A stretch of 64,000 nucleotides of DNA from UBA685 sp049890115 (GTDB taxonomy: Bacteria > Pseudomonadota > Alphaproteobacteria > Puniceispirillales > Puniceispirillaceae). The position numbers and the translations under genes are program-made. The stretch covers positions 62,001 to 126,000 of the forward strand of contig JBMHCC010000039.1 of the NCBI GenBank assembly GCA_049890115.1, written 5' to 3'. Within the stretch, counting starts at the first letter, position 1; every line of letters starts with the position of its first letter. Under the pieces are notes generated by a model that saw only the letters and a program-made list of their open reading frames with translations, ran no database searches and was not told where the DNA came from. This document shows, in pieces, positions 24,801 to 33,918 of this stretch.

Positions 24801-25970
24801 TTATGCCTCCTTTTGTGGAATAAATTGTGATTTGACCTGTTGAAACGCCCAATCAAGCCAGGGCAATAAGGCCATTACATCATCAGGATCAACAGTCGGA
24901 CCTGCCCAGATACGCAATCCAGCAGGTGCGGTGCGGTAAGCACCAATATCATAAGCCACATCATGTGCAGCCAGCAGTGCCACTATCTGTTTGGCAAAGG
25001 CAGCCTGATCACTTTGACCAAAGGCTTTGACATCCTCATCAGATATTTTAAGGCAGATAGAGGTGTTTGATCTGGTCTGTTTATCAACTGCCAGAAAATC
25101 GACCCAATCTGTTGTTTCAACCCACTCTTCAACTATCTGAAGGCTGGTCATAGAACGTTCAATCAAGGCAGATAAGCCGCCAATCTCAAAGGCCCAATCA
25201 AGGGCAATATGCAAATCAGCCACTGCCAGCATTGACGGGGTATTAATCGTATCACCAGTAAAAATACCCTCAATTAGCTTTCCTGCTTTGGTCAGCTGGA
25301 AAATTTTTGGCAGAGGACGCGGCGGTGCTTCAGCTTCAAGACGTGCCACAGCACGCGGGCTTAGTACCAAAACCCCATGTGCGCCTTCACCACCAAGCGA
25401 TTTCTGCCAACTAAAAGTGGCGATATCTATCTTGTGCCATGGTAGTGGCATGGCAAAGCAAGCAGAGGTGGCATCAGCGATTGTCAGACCATCTCTGTCA
25501 TCAGGGATCCAGTCACCATCTGGCAACTTTACCCCAGATGTTGTCCCGTTCCAGGTAAATAGAACATCTCTGTTAAAATCAACAGCATCTAACTCTGGTA
25601 ACAAGCCCCAATCACCTTCAAAAATACGGCAATCATCTAGCTGTAATTGTTTTGTTGCGTCATTCACCCATGTTTTTCCGAATGATTCCCACGCAAGGAT
25701 GTCACAGCCACGCTGACCCAGCAAAGACCACATAACCATCTCAACCGCCCCTGTATCAGAACCAGGCACGATTCCAAGGCGATAATCATCAGGCAGTTCC
25801 AGCAAAGCTGAAAGGCGTGTGATAGCAGATGTAATTGAGGCTTTTGCGTCTTTGGCGCGATGTGAGCGTCCGAGGTGGGTCGTCTCCAGCTGAGTGAGGT
25901 TCCAGTTTGGGCATTTCTTGGTTGGCCCAGACGAAAAGCGTGCCGATACCGGCTTGCGTTCAGGTTGCAT
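24801..25970 (-). CDS. serC: Phosphoserine aminotransferase SerC (alphaproteobacterial type)
   Basis: PLP enzyme converting 3-phosphohydroxypyruvate to phosphoserine. The sequence RFSSGPTKKCPNWN near the N-terminus, GSDTGAVEMVMWSLLG, and the PLP lysine in FSWQKSLGGEGAHG fit the divergent SerC subgroup of Alphaproteobacteria and Methanosarcina. Start 25970 (MQPERKP) has TGAGG 5 nt upstream. Length is 389 aa. It forms an operon with serA one base downstream. A strong promoter and a compact structured leader precede it. Confidence 0.94.
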   Translation of the reverse strand: MQPERKPVSARFSSGPTKKCPNWNLTQLETTHLGRSHRAKDAKASITSAITRLSALLELPDDYRLGIVPGSDTGAVEMVMWSLLGQRGCDILAWESFGKTWVNDATKQLQLDDCRIFEGDWGLLPELDAVDFNRDVLFTWNGTTSGVKLPDGDWIPDDRDGLTIADATSACFAMPLPWHKIDIATFSWQKSLGGEGAHGVLVLSPRAVARLEAEAPPRPLPKIFQLTKAGKLIEGIFTGDTINTPSMLAVADLHIALDWAFEIGGLSALIERSMTSLQIVEEWVETTDWVDFLAVDKQTRSNTSICLKISDEDVKAFGQSDQAAFAKQIVALLAAHDVAYDIGAYRTAPAGLRIWAGPTVDPDDVMALLPWLDWAFQQVKSQFIPQKEA

Positions 25971-26018
25971 AATAACCTCATCAGTAATGTGACTGTCCGT
26001 TGGGGGACAGCGACCCAC
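25971..26018 (-). promoter_or_regulatory. Putative serC leader RNA
   Basis: The predicted transcript starts near 26018 and has only about 48 nt before the serC ATG. It contains a hairpin CTGTCC-CCCAAC-GGACAG (26010-25993), a preceding G-rich GGTGGG segment that could pair with the C-rich loop, and TGAGG close to the start. A conserved 'serC' leader RNA upstream of serC-serA in Alphaproteobacteria is listed in Rfam. Position and size agree, but I could not run the covariance model. Confidence 0.55.
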
Positions 26019-26023
26019 CGACG

Positions 26024-26051
26024 AACATACTGATGCGACTTAAAATGTCAA
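26024..26051 (-). promoter_or_regulatory. Sigma-70 promoter of serC-serA
   Basis: TTGACA (26051-26046), 16-bp spacer and TATGTT (26029-26024) on the minus strand lie between glmM and serC. The -35 is a perfect match. The predicted start is near 26018. Confidence 0.65.
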
Positions 26052-26098
26052 CAGTCCGACATTCAATTTTATCAAATGAAATGATTTTTTAACAGATC

Positions 26099-27472
26099 TT
26101 ATGAGGCATCTTGCGATAGGTAATCGTGATTGACAGCTTCAAGATGAGAGACAAGCTGTGCCATCACCTTATCCAGCTTGTCTTCATCACGGGCTTCAAC
26201 CATCACCCTGATAAGTGGCTCTGTGCCAGATGGCCGCAATAATATCCGCCCTTGCCCTGCCAGATCAGCTTCTAATGTTGCAACAAAGCTGGTGATGCGT
26301 TCATCAGCTAGCATCGCTTTATTCATATCTTTGAGATTGACCAGTTTTTGCGGCACATCATCATAAATGGCCATTGCCTGGCTGAGCGGTTTATCTGTTT
26401 CAATCTGTGCTGTGAAAAGTTGCAAAGCTGCCATCAGCCCGTCACCAGAAGGACAGATATCAGGCATCAGAATATGACCAGACCCCTCACCGCCTAAATT
26501 ACCACCTTGGTCATTCAGCATTTCCAAAATATAGCGATCACCCACCTTGGCACGTGCAAATCCAATATTTTGCTCAGCCAAATAGATCTCAAGCCCCAAA
26601 TTAGTCATTAAAGTACCAATGACATTGCCGCGCAGCTGGCCTGTTTTATGTCTATGGCTGGCAATCACACCCAAAACACGATCACCTTTATGGATAGTTC
26701 CAAATTCATCAGCGATGATCAGCCTGTCAGCATCACCATCTAATGCTAACCCCATATCAGCTTTGTGCTCTATCACCGCTTTTGCCATCACCTCTGGATA
26801 GACAGCACCGCATTGATCATTAATATTCAGACCATCTGGTTCATCATTTAATGTGATTACCTCAGCCCCTAGAGCTGATAATGTTTGTGGTGCTGTGACA
26901 TAAGCAGCGCCATGAGCGCAATCAACAACAATTTTTTTCCCTTTTAACATCTGCTGATCAGATACTGTCTGACAGGCAAATTTGGTATAATGATCAGCTG
27001 CATCCAGAATCCGTCTGACGCGGCCCATCTGTTCAGCTTGCGCCAATGCAATAGAGCCTGCCATTAATTGGCTGATTTCTGATTCAACCGTATCAACCAG
27101 CTTTTGACCATCAGGGCCAAATAGCTTTATCCCATTATCATGATAGGGGTTATGGCTAGCTGAAATCATCACACCTAAATGACCACCTAATTGTTTGGTC
27201 ATCACAGACACAGCAGCGGTTGGCACAGGGCCTAATAATTTACATTCCATGCCAATCGATGAAAAACCAGCCACCATTGCAGCCTCAAGCATATAGCCTG
27301 ATAATCTGGTATCTTTGCCAATCACCACAAGCGGCGATGTTTTCAGCTTATCATCTTGCTGGCCGACAAACCATCTGCCTGCTGCCAAAGCCAAACGCAC
27401 CACTGCCTCAGCACGCATCGGTCCTGTATTAATTCTGGCGCGCACGCCGTCTGTGCCAAAGATACCTGCCAT
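26099..27472 (-). CDS. glmM: Phosphoglucosamine mutase GlmM
   Basis: Converts glucosamine-6-phosphate to glucosamine-1-phosphate for UDP-GlcNAc, feeding peptidoglycan and lipid A. IFGTDGVRA opens the protein. The phosphoserine active site is in ISASHNPYHDNGIKLFG (Ser about residue 104). The metal-binding loop DGDADRLI and the C-terminal phosphate-binding RPSGTEPLIRVMVE follow. Length 457 aa; AGGTGA lies 4 nt before ATG. It is downstream of folP with a 91-nt gap containing a 10-bp direct repeat. The ftsH-folP-glmM order is widespread. Confidence 0.97.
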   Translation of the reverse strand: MAGIFGTDGVRARINTGPMRAEAVVRLALAAGRWFVGQQDDKLKTSPLVVIGKDTRLSGYMLEAAMVAGFSSIGMECKLLGPVPTAAVSVMTKQLGGHLGVMISASHNPYHDNGIKLFGPDGQKLVDTVESEISQLMAGSIALAQAEQMGRVRRILDAADHYTKFACQTVSDQQMLKGKKIVVDCAHGAAYVTAPQTLSALGAEVITLNDEPDGLNINDQCGAVYPEVMAKAVIEHKADMGLALDGDADRLIIADEFGTIHKGDRVLGVIASHRHKTGQLRGNVIGTLMTNLGLEIYLAEQNIGFARAKVGDRYILEMLNDQGGNLGGEGSGHILMPDICPSGDGLMAALQLFTAQIETDKPLSQAMAIYDDVPQKLVNLKDMNKAMLADERITSFVATLEADLAGQGRILLRPSGTEPLIRVMVEARDEDKLDKVMAQLVSHLEAVNHDYLSQDAS

Positions 27473-27491
27473 GATATCACCTATGAAAATA

Positions 27492-27560
27492 GCGCTTATC
27501 GAAATTCACCCGCACTATAATGCGATAGCACATAAGAAGTCTAGCGATGCGCGCTTATCG
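27492..27560 (-). repeat. 10-bp direct repeat in the folP-glmM gap
   Basis: The word CGATAAGCGC (minus strand) occurs twice, at 27560-27551 and 27501-27492, 59 bp apart. It flanks a near-palindromic GCATTATAGTGC. It lies upstream of glmM and could be a paired protein site. Confidence 0.35.
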
Positions 27561-27563
27561 TGC

Positions 27564-28661
27564 CTATCGCGCCAGATAAAGTGATATTGCCTGTTTGCTC
27601 TGACTAACATCATGAACGCGGTAGAATTGCGCACCACCATGAAGCGCTTTCATTGTCAAAGCAAGCGAGCCGCCAAGACGTTCATCAGCTGGCTCACCAT
27701 TTGATAATTTGGCAATGGTTGATTTACGAGACACCCCAACAAGCAGCGGCACACCAAGCCCATGAAACAAAGATGTCCATTCAATGATTTGCAAATTATG
27801 CTCTGGTGTTTTGCCAAAACCAAAGCCGAAATCAACCGCAATATGTGACAAAGGCAAGCCTGCCTCTTGCATGATTTTAATACGCTCTTCAAGCCAGATA
27901 TAAATATCAAGTGGCGCGAAATCATAGGATGGGTTTTGCTGCATGGTCTCTGGTGTGCCTTGCATATGCATGATGATGGCAAAGCCTTTACCAGCATCCA
28001 TCTGATAGCCAGCTGCCATCATTTCAGGTGCGCCATAATCACGAAACCCGCCAACATCATTGATAATAGGGGCACCAGCTTTTAATGCTTCACCCATCAT
28101 TGCTGTGTGGCGTGTATCAGCTGATACTATATGACCTTCTTGTGATAAAGCGGCGATGACAGGCAGGATACGGCGCATTTCTTCTTGCTGGCTGACAGGC
28201 TCTGCCCCAGGGCGTGTTGACTCGCCGCCAATATCCAGAATGCTGGCACCTTCTTCTGCCATTGCCTTCGCCCCTGCAATAGCGTCATCAGAGGCAAAAT
28301 GCGCCCCGCCATCTGAAAAGCTATCTGGCGTGACATTCACAATAGCCATGATATGAGGCTCAGATAGTGACAGGCCGGCAAAATCAGGACGCGGCTTGGT
28401 TAATCTGTCAAGATAGGCCTGTGCAACAGCCTTATCAGCTGCTTGTGATAGCCAGTCAGCTACGCTCATCCGACAGGCACAATAGCCTTTGCCATCTGGC
28501 TGTATCACATCCACATCAGCAAACGCCATCCACCCGCCAGCAAGCTGGTAATAGCCAGAGGAACAGGCTGGATCATCCCATGCAATCAGATTGACAGGAC
28601 GTATCCAGCATGCCCCATCATGTGGGGCAGCTGGTAATGTTTGAACATAAGCAATGCTCAT
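27564..28661 (-). CDS. folP: Dihydropteroate synthase FolP
   Basis: Condenses p-aminobenzoate with dihydropterin pyrophosphate in folate synthesis, the target of sulfonamides. IMAIVNVTPDSFSDGG, DIGGESTRPGAEPVS, IINDVGGF, IAVDFGFGFGKTPEHNL and the final VHDVSQSKQAI are the TIM-barrel pterin- and sulfa-site motifs. About 100 residues precede the barrel, longer than in E. coli FolP. Extensions of this kind occur in alphaproteobacterial DHPS. Total length is 365 aa. It lies 20 nt downstream of ftsH. Confidence 0.96.
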   Translation of the reverse strand: MSIAYVQTLPAAPHDGACWIRPVNLIAWDDPACSSGYYQLAGGWMAFADVDVIQPDGKGYCACRMSVADWLSQAADKAVAQAYLDRLTKPRPDFAGLSLSEPHIMAIVNVTPDSFSDGGAHFASDDAIAGAKAMAEEGASILDIGGESTRPGAEPVSQQEEMRRILPVIAALSQEGHIVSADTRHTAMMGEALKAGAPIINDVGGFRDYGAPEMMAAGYQMDAGKGFAIIMHMQGTPETMQQNPSYDFAPLDIYIWLEERIKIMQEAGLPLSHIAVDFGFGFGKTPEHNLQIIEWTSLFHGLGVPLLVGVSRKSTIAKLSNGEPADERLGGSLALTMKALHGGAQFYRVHDVSQSKQAISLYLAR

Positions 28662-28681
28662 AGCAGTTGCGATAGCCTCTC

Positions 28682-30619
28682 TTAGGCTTGGTCTGGCCCT
28701 GCTGGCTCACCAGATGGCTTAGCAGAACGACGACCACCTGATGGCAGACCAGAGCGCGGCTTTTTCGCACGCGGTGCTGGTGGTTCATCATCAGGCGTCT
28801 CATTGCGTGATAATGTGCCACCTTCAACGATGATCTTAATTTCTTCACCATTTAGCGTTTCATATTCCAGCAAACCTTGTGCCAGATTTTCAAGCTCATC
28901 ATTATATTTTTTCAAGATGTTTTCAGCATCTTCATAAGCTTCATCAACGATACGGCGCACTTCGGCATCAATCATATCCGCTGTGCCTTCTGAGACCGTT
29001 TTCTGCTGTGTGACAGAGCGCCCCAAAAATACCTCTTGTTCATCACCAGCATAAGCCAGGAAGCCCAATTTGTCAGACATGCCCCATTCGGTCACCATAC
29101 GGCGTGCCATATCAGTTGCCATGCGGATATCAGATGACGCACCAGTTGTGATTTTATCAGCACCAAAAATCAAATCTTCAGCAATTCGGCCACCACATGC
29201 AACACGCAAGTCAGCCAAGATCTTATCAAAAGCAAGTGAGACACGATCCCCTTCTGGCAGGCGCATCACCATACCAAGGGCTCTGCCACGCGGAATAATT
29301 GTTGCTTTATGGATTGGGTCTGAGGCTGGCAAATGCAATGCCACAACAGCATGACCAGCTTCATGATAGGCTGTCAGACGCTTTTCATCATCTGTCATCA
29401 CCATTGACCGGCGTTCCGATCCCATCATCACCTTATCTTTGGCTTCTTCAAATTCTGTCATAGACACCGTCCGGCGCCCTTTGCGTGCTGCCAGCAAGGC
29501 AGCTTCATTCACCAAATTAGCCAAATCAGCACCTGAAAAACCAGGTGTGCCTCTGGCAATGATACGTGGTTCAACATCATTCGCTAATGGTGTTTTACGC
29601 ATATGCACCTTTAAGATGCGTTCGCGGCCTAATACATCTGGGTTTGGTACAACGACCTGACGGTCAAAACGCCCTGGACGCAATAAAGCAGGGTCTAGCA
29701 CATCAGGACGGTTTGTCGCTGCGACCAAGATCACACCTTCATTCGCTTCAAAACCATCCATCTCGACAAGCATCTGGTTTAGCGTTTGCTCTCTTTCATC
29801 ATTGCCGCCGCCAAGGCCAGCACCACGATGACGTCCAACAGCGTCAATTTCGTCAATAAAGATGATACAAGGGGCATTTTTCTTGCCCTGCTCGAACATA
29901 TCGCGGACACGGCTTGCACCGACACCAACAAACATTTCGACAAAATCAGACCCTGAAATAGAGAAGAACGGCACATTTGCTTCACCAGCAATCGCTCTGG
30001 CAAGTAATGTTTTACCTGTACCTGGAGGGCCAACTAGCAACACGCCTTTTGGAATTTTACCACCAAGGCGTTGGAATTTGCCTGGATCTTTTAGGAACTC
30101 AACAACTTCTTCTAATTCGGTTTTGGCTTCATCAATGCCTGCCACGTCTTCAAATGTGACACGCCCATGAGCTTCGGTTAGCAATTTCGCACGTGATTTG
30201 CCAAATCCCATGGCACCACCGCGTCCACCACCTTGCATCTGGCGCATAAAGAAAATCCAAACGCCGATAAATAGCAGCATCGGGAACCAAGATATCAACA
30301 CAGACAAGAAGCCTGGCATATTGCTTTCATCAGCGCGTGCTTCGATACGGACATCATTTTCAGATAAAATGGTCACAATATCTGCCCCCTCTGGCAGATA
30401 GGATGTCAGACGCTGATTATCTTTGGTACGGCCTGTGATATTTGGCCCTTCAATAACAGCCTCTTCCACTTCACCAGCTGTGACCGCAGCAACAAAATCA
30501 GAATAAGCGACATTGCGCCCTGATGTGCTGGTGACAGGGTTTTGGAACAGGTTAAATAGTGACATGACAGCGATGCCAATAATCACCCAGATAAATATAT
30601 TACGACCAAGATTATTCAC
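28682..30619 (-). CDS. ftsH: ATP-dependent zinc metalloprotease FtsH
   Basis: Membrane-anchored AAA+ protease that removes damaged membrane proteins. In E. coli it degrades sigma-32 and LpxC, both encoded in this window. There are two N-terminal transmembrane helices (IFIWVIIGIAVMSLFNLF and WFPMLLFIGVWIFF). Walker A GPPGTGKTLLARAIAGE, Walker B IIFIDEIDAVG and the zinc motif HEAGH follow. The start is taken as GTG 30619 (VNNLGRNIFIW), with AGGA 8 nt upstream. The ATG at 30628 directly abuts that Shine-Dalgarno. Length is 645 aa. The tail is Pro/Lys/Arg-rich. Confidence 0.98.
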   Translation of the reverse strand: MNNLGRNIFIWVIIGIAVMSLFNLFQNPVTSTSGRNVAYSDFVAAVTAGEVEEAVIEGPNITGRTKDNQRLTSYLPEGADIVTILSENDVRIEARADESNMPGFLSVLISWFPMLLFIGVWIFFMRQMQGGGRGGAMGFGKSRAKLLTEAHGRVTFEDVAGIDEAKTELEEVVEFLKDPGKFQRLGGKIPKGVLLVGPPGTGKTLLARAIAGEANVPFFSISGSDFVEMFVGVGASRVRDMFEQGKKNAPCIIFIDEIDAVGRHRGAGLGGGNDEREQTLNQMLVEMDGFEANEGVILVAATNRPDVLDPALLRPGRFDRQVVVPNPDVLGRERILKVHMRKTPLANDVEPRIIARGTPGFSGADLANLVNEAALLAARKGRRTVSMTEFEEAKDKVMMGSERRSMVMTDDEKRLTAYHEAGHAVVALHLPASDPIHKATIIPRGRALGMVMRLPEGDRVSLAFDKILADLRVACGGRIAEDLIFGADKITTGASSDIRMATDMARRMVTEWGMSDKLGFLAYAGDEQEVFLGRSVTQQKTVSEGTADMIDAEVRRIVDEAYEDAENILKKYNDELENLAQGLLEYETLNGEEIKIIVEGGTLSRNETPDDEPPAPRAKKPRSGLPSGGRRSAKPSGEPAGPDQA

Positions 30620-30661
30620 GCAGAACATCCTTTATATTGTTTTGTCAGCAACGCACTGGCA

Positions 30662-32008
30662 CTAGCTTAGACCAGCATTTTGCTTTGTTATTGCCCGACC
30701 AAGATAAGCGAGCTGACCCAGAGGATAAAGTGTGACACCATCATCTGGCCAGCCAATCTGCTTAAAATAGCCTGTTTTGACCATGCCATTAATGTGGGGA
30801 GTATGTAGCAAATCGTCAAGGGTCACTAGCACAGGAAATATAGCACGCATCTGTTTTGGCAAGGACATCACATAGTTACGAAATTCATTTTTTTGATCAA
30901 GAGCGGATAATTCACTTTCAGTGATTCGCCTTAATACACCAGTTTTCCTGCTGCGAACCAAAAAGCGTCCTTCAAAAACCACCTCATCACCTGCTGCTAT
31001 CACCAGCGCACCATCACCGCGCCCTGCCTCTGGTAAAATCAGCCAATATCCCTTATTTTTCTGTGTTTTTTTCTGCAGGATAACATGGCTTAGCGTCACT
31101 TGTCTTTGCTGTGCAAGCTGTGCCAAACCGATTTCCAAGGCCGCATGTGATGGCGGATAATCCACCCCGCCAACCAAGGGCAGTAGATAAGATAAAACAG
31201 CCAGTTTCAGCTGATGCGGCAAATTGTCAAATGCCTGTGCGTCCATGGTACAATATAGACCATCATGGTCTTGAATATAGGTTGCGATAAAATCATCACG
31301 ATATTGTGAGATAGCATTATGGATAGCCGAGGCAGCTTCTTTAAGACGCCCAATATAAGATGCATATTTGTTATGATGTGCCAGCATCTGGCGATATCTG
31401 ACACGCTCAAAATGACGATTATCATTGCTAGGGTCAGTGATGATTGGCAGCCCCTTTAGCTCACAATAAGCCTGCAATTCTGATTTTGGCACCGTTAAAA
31501 ACGGCCGTAATAAAGGCACGGATTGGCGAATGGTAAAATCAGCCATGCCAGAAAGGCCACGTAATCCGCTATGATGAGCCAAACGCATGGCAACTGTCTC
31601 TAGCTGATCATCATAATGATGCCCCAGCCATAAGATACCGCCTTTTTCGCGCACCGTCCGACATAGCACATCATAACGTGCGTTGCGTGCCCATTCTTGA
31701 ATACCTGTTTTCGGCCTATCTTGTGTGATTGTCAGAATCTCAGAATGAAGTGCATGGCTATCACAATAGGATTTAACCAATTCTGCTTCTGCTGTGGCTT
31801 CATCACGCAGACCATGATCCACAATCAGGGCGGTAATGCTGGCCTGATAGGTTGGTGCCATCTCTGCCAGCACATGCAGCAAGGCTGTTGAATCAGCACC
31901 GCCAGATAAGGCAACAAACCAGCGCTTCGCATCTGGCATTGCCGCCAATTTGGCAAGCATAGCCGCAATAGGGCTTGTTAGATCAGATGACGGCCTAGCC
32001 TTGACCAC
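30662..32008 (-). CDS. tilS: tRNA(Ile)-lysidine synthetase TilS
   Basis: Modifies C34 of the AUA-reading tRNA-Ile to lysidine, an essential step. The N-terminal PP-loop motif VALSGGADSTALLHVLAEM binds ATP. GHHYDDQLETVAMRL and RPFLTVPKSELQAYC are typical. Two C-terminal domains follow, as in the long E. coli-like form. At 448 residues the length is normal. The start is GTG (32008) and overlaps the end of cpoB by 14 bp without a clear Shine-Dalgarno, suggesting coupling. It lies between cpoB and ftsH, a conserved alphaproteobacterial position. Confidence 0.95.
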   Translation of the reverse strand: MVKARPSSDLTSPIAAMLAKLAAMPDAKRWFVALSGGADSTALLHVLAEMAPTYQASITALIVDHGLRDEATAEAELVKSYCDSHALHSEILTITQDRPKTGIQEWARNARYDVLCRTVREKGGILWLGHHYDDQLETVAMRLAHHSGLRGLSGMADFTIRQSVPLLRPFLTVPKSELQAYCELKGLPIITDPSNDNRHFERVRYRQMLAHHNKYASYIGRLKEAASAIHNAISQYRDDFIATYIQDHDGLYCTMDAQAFDNLPHQLKLAVLSYLLPLVGGVDYPPSHAALEIGLAQLAQQRQVTLSHVILQKKTQKNKGYWLILPEAGRGDGALVIAAGDEVVFEGRFLVRSRKTGVLRRITESELSALDQKNEFRNYVMSLPKQMRAIFPVLVTLDDLLHTPHINGMVKTGYFKQIGWPDDGVTLYPLGQLAYLGRAITKQNAGLS

Positions 32009-33104
32009 AATTAGCGTCTTGATTCAGCTCTGCCAGCCGATTGAGGAAATTTTCCGGAGGCTGATCTAGTAATTGTGGGAGGTCTGCAAAAATCTGGCAG
32101 GCTTGGTCTGCTGTGGCAAAATTCGCCACTGATTCAGCGATCATCAAAATTGCATCTGGCAGACGTGAATCAGCTTGGAATTCAGAATTAAATTCAGTGA
32201 ATGTCATTGCTGATTTTTCATAAGAACCTTGGATGAATTGAACACGCCCTAGCCAATATAGCACATCTGCTGCACGTTCATTATCAGGATAGCTTTCGCG
32301 GAATTCAGCAAACGCCTTTTCAGCTGTCGCAAGGTCATTTTGTAAAGCTCTGCCAAGGGCAAAGCGATATTGCTCTTCAGGGCTTCCCTCTGGCAAAACG
32401 CTCTCGCTAATAACCACCTCTTCAACAACACTGGTATCAGCCTCTGAAACAGCACTCTCTGCTACGGCAATTTCACCAGTTTCTTCAGTCTCATTATCAT
32501 TGGCAGCAAGGCTGGCATTATCATCTGCCTGTGTGGCCTCAACTTTTGCTAGCTCTGCTGCTACCGCCTCGTCTTTTTCAACAGTCCAAGTGGAACCACC
32601 TGTTTCTTCATCACGGCTTATTGCAACAGATGGATTATCACCTGCGGCAATGACATCATCTTGCAGCACAGCATTTGCCAGATTATCACCGCTAATATCA
32701 AGCAAGGTTTGCATCCGCTTTTCCATGCGCAAGACGCGGAATTCAATATCAGAACTCATTTCAATCGCACGGCGCAAACGCTGGTTGAGAATATCTATTG
32801 AGTCTGTTAGCTCAGCCAACTGGCCTTTAATATCCTTAATAGCAGCTGCTTGTGATGAGCTATTCACGGTTGCTGAACCTGAAATCTGTTCCATCTGAAC
32901 ACGCAAAGCACGCAATTCAGTTTCAAGTGACCCACGCACATCTTTCAAACTATCTTCGATATTATTCAGACGCATTTGTTGGCGAGCTAATAAGGTCGCA
33001 TTGGAATCTGATGATTGCGCGACTGCGAATTGCGGGCTGACCAACAAGACCGATAATAATGCAAATCTGGTAAACTGTTTGAATGATGTAAATGAGGAGA
33101 ACAT
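31995..33104 (-). CDS. cpoB: Cell-division coordinator CpoB (YbgF)
   Basis: Periplasmic Tol-Pal partner that coordinates peptidoglycan synthesis with outer-membrane constriction. The Sec signal peptide ends near QFAVA. A trimerising coiled coil spans about residues 40-120. A long acidic Ala/Glu/Asp linker covers about 150-245, and TPR repeats follow (EEQYRFALGRALQNDLATAE, AADVLYWLGRVQFIQGSYEK). At 369 residues it is longer than E. coli CpoB because of the linker. It is separated from pal by 183 bp that hold a strong terminator and two inverted repeats, so it probably has its own promoter. Confidence 0.93.
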   Translation of the reverse strand: MFSSFTSFKQFTRFALLSVLLVSPQFAVAQSSDSNATLLARQQMRLNNIEDSLKDVRGSLETELRALRVQMEQISGSATVNSSSQAAAIKDIKGQLAELTDSIDILNQRLRRAIEMSSDIEFRVLRMEKRMQTLLDISGDNLANAVLQDDVIAAGDNPSVAISRDEETGGSTWTVEKDEAVAAELAKVEATQADDNASLAANDNETEETGEIAVAESAVSEADTSVVEEVVISESVLPEGSPEEQYRFALGRALQNDLATAEKAFAEFRESYPDNERAADVLYWLGRVQFIQGSYEKSAMTFTEFNSEFQADSRLPDAILMIAESVANFATADQACQIFADLPQLLDQPPENFLNRLAELNQDANCGQG

Positions 33105-33143
33105 GTAATCACTACTCTTCTGAGACCATAATAGGACACTAAA

Positions 33144-33193
33144 TACCCTAGCTATGCAGGGTAGATTGGCAAAATTACTATCACCAATGATAG
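33144..33193 (-). repeat. Two inverted repeats upstream of cpoB
   Basis: TACCCT-N8-AGGGTA (33144-33163) and CTATCA-CCAA-TGATAG (33178-33193) lie 40-90 bp before cpoB, after the pal terminator. They are in the right place to be operator sites for a cpoB promoter. No regulator can be named. Confidence 0.4.
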
Positions 33194-33235
33194 CATGATT
33201 GTTACTATAGCTAAGTGATGCCGAAAAATTAAGGC

Positions 33236-33268
33236 AAAAAAAAGGCCTTGTTCTTACAAGGCCTTTTT
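33236..33268 (-). terminator. Rho-independent terminator after pal
   Basis: On the minus strand an AAAAAGGCCTTG arm, TAAGAA loop and CAAGGCCTTTTT arm are followed by more T residues (eight in a row in total). The stem is 12 bp and lies 20 nt after the pal stop. It separates tolQRAB-pal from cpoB. A short T-run on the other side could make it bidirectional. Confidence 0.9.
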
Positions 33269-33287
33269 CAATCTTGTCACAAGATGA

Positions 33288-33875
33288 TTAGTTAAGAACC
33301 GTTACTGAACGACGATTCTTTGACCAAGCTTCTTCGTTTGAGCCAACAACAGCTGGACGCTCTTTACCGTAAGATACGATACGGATGCGTGAGCCATCAA
33401 CGCCGCGTGCCACCAGATAGTCGCGTGTTGCAGATGCACGACGCTCACCTAGCGCAAGGTTATATTCTCTTGTGCCGCGCTCATCAGCATGACCTTCGAT
33501 TTTCAAGCGGAAGCTTGGCTTTGCGTTCAAGAAGGCAGCTTGTGCATCCAAAACGGCCATTGCGTCAGCTGATAGCTGTGATGAATCATAGCCAAAGAAT
33601 ACAGTGTCACCAATGCCCATCAACTCATTACGTGCCATTTCCAATTCGCTCTTCTTTGCAGCTTCAGCAGCAGCACTATCTGATGCTGATGATGAGCTTG
33701 ATGAAGATGAACCTGAAGATGAGGCTGCTGATGATGATGTTGATGATGATGTTGATGATGCTGCATTTGATGAAGCGTCTGACTGACCAGCGGCTTCTTC
33801 AGAAATTGTTGATGCAGTTTCACAAGCGGCGAGCAGGAAAGTCGCTGCGAAAAGTGATAAAATAGGTCTGAACAT
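33288..33875 (-). CDS. pal: Peptidoglycan-associated lipoprotein Pal
   Basis: Outer-membrane lipoprotein that binds peptidoglycan and, with TolB, draws the outer membrane in at division. The signal peptide ends in the lipobox LAAC (Cys at about 18). A Ser/Ala-rich low-complexity linker of about 40 residues follows, with one run of eight serines. The OmpA-like domain then begins: FFGYDSSQLSADAM, IEGHADERGTREYNLALGERRA and SYGKERPAV, with the peptidoglycan-binding NRRSV near the end. Length is 195 aa. The linker is encoded by a TCA/TCT repeat tract, which may be length-variable between strains. Confidence 0.96.
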   Translation of the reverse strand: MFRPILSLFAATFLLAACETASTISEEAAGQSDASSNAASSTSSSTSSSAASSSGSSSSSSSSASDSAAAEAAKKSELEMARNELMGIGDTVFFGYDSSQLSADAMAVLDAQAAFLNAKPSFRLKIEGHADERGTREYNLALGERRASATRDYLVARGVDGSRIRIVSYGKERPAVVGSNEEAWSKNRRSVTVLN

Positions 33876-33918
33876 ATGATGCTCCTAATTAACTGAGCAA
33901 ACCAATAAGCTGATTTGT

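Noticed and set aside
25971..26098. SAM-type riboswitch before serC
   Set aside because: The predicted leader is too short (about 48 nt) and lacks the pseudoknot elements expected of SAM-II or related aptamers. The serC leader explanation fits better.
33604..33786. Acidic open frame on the + strand opposite pal
   Set aside because: It is the antisense reading of the Pal serine-repeat tract (TCA read as TGA-shifted GAT codons), with no ribosome site. Pal is clearly real on the other strand.
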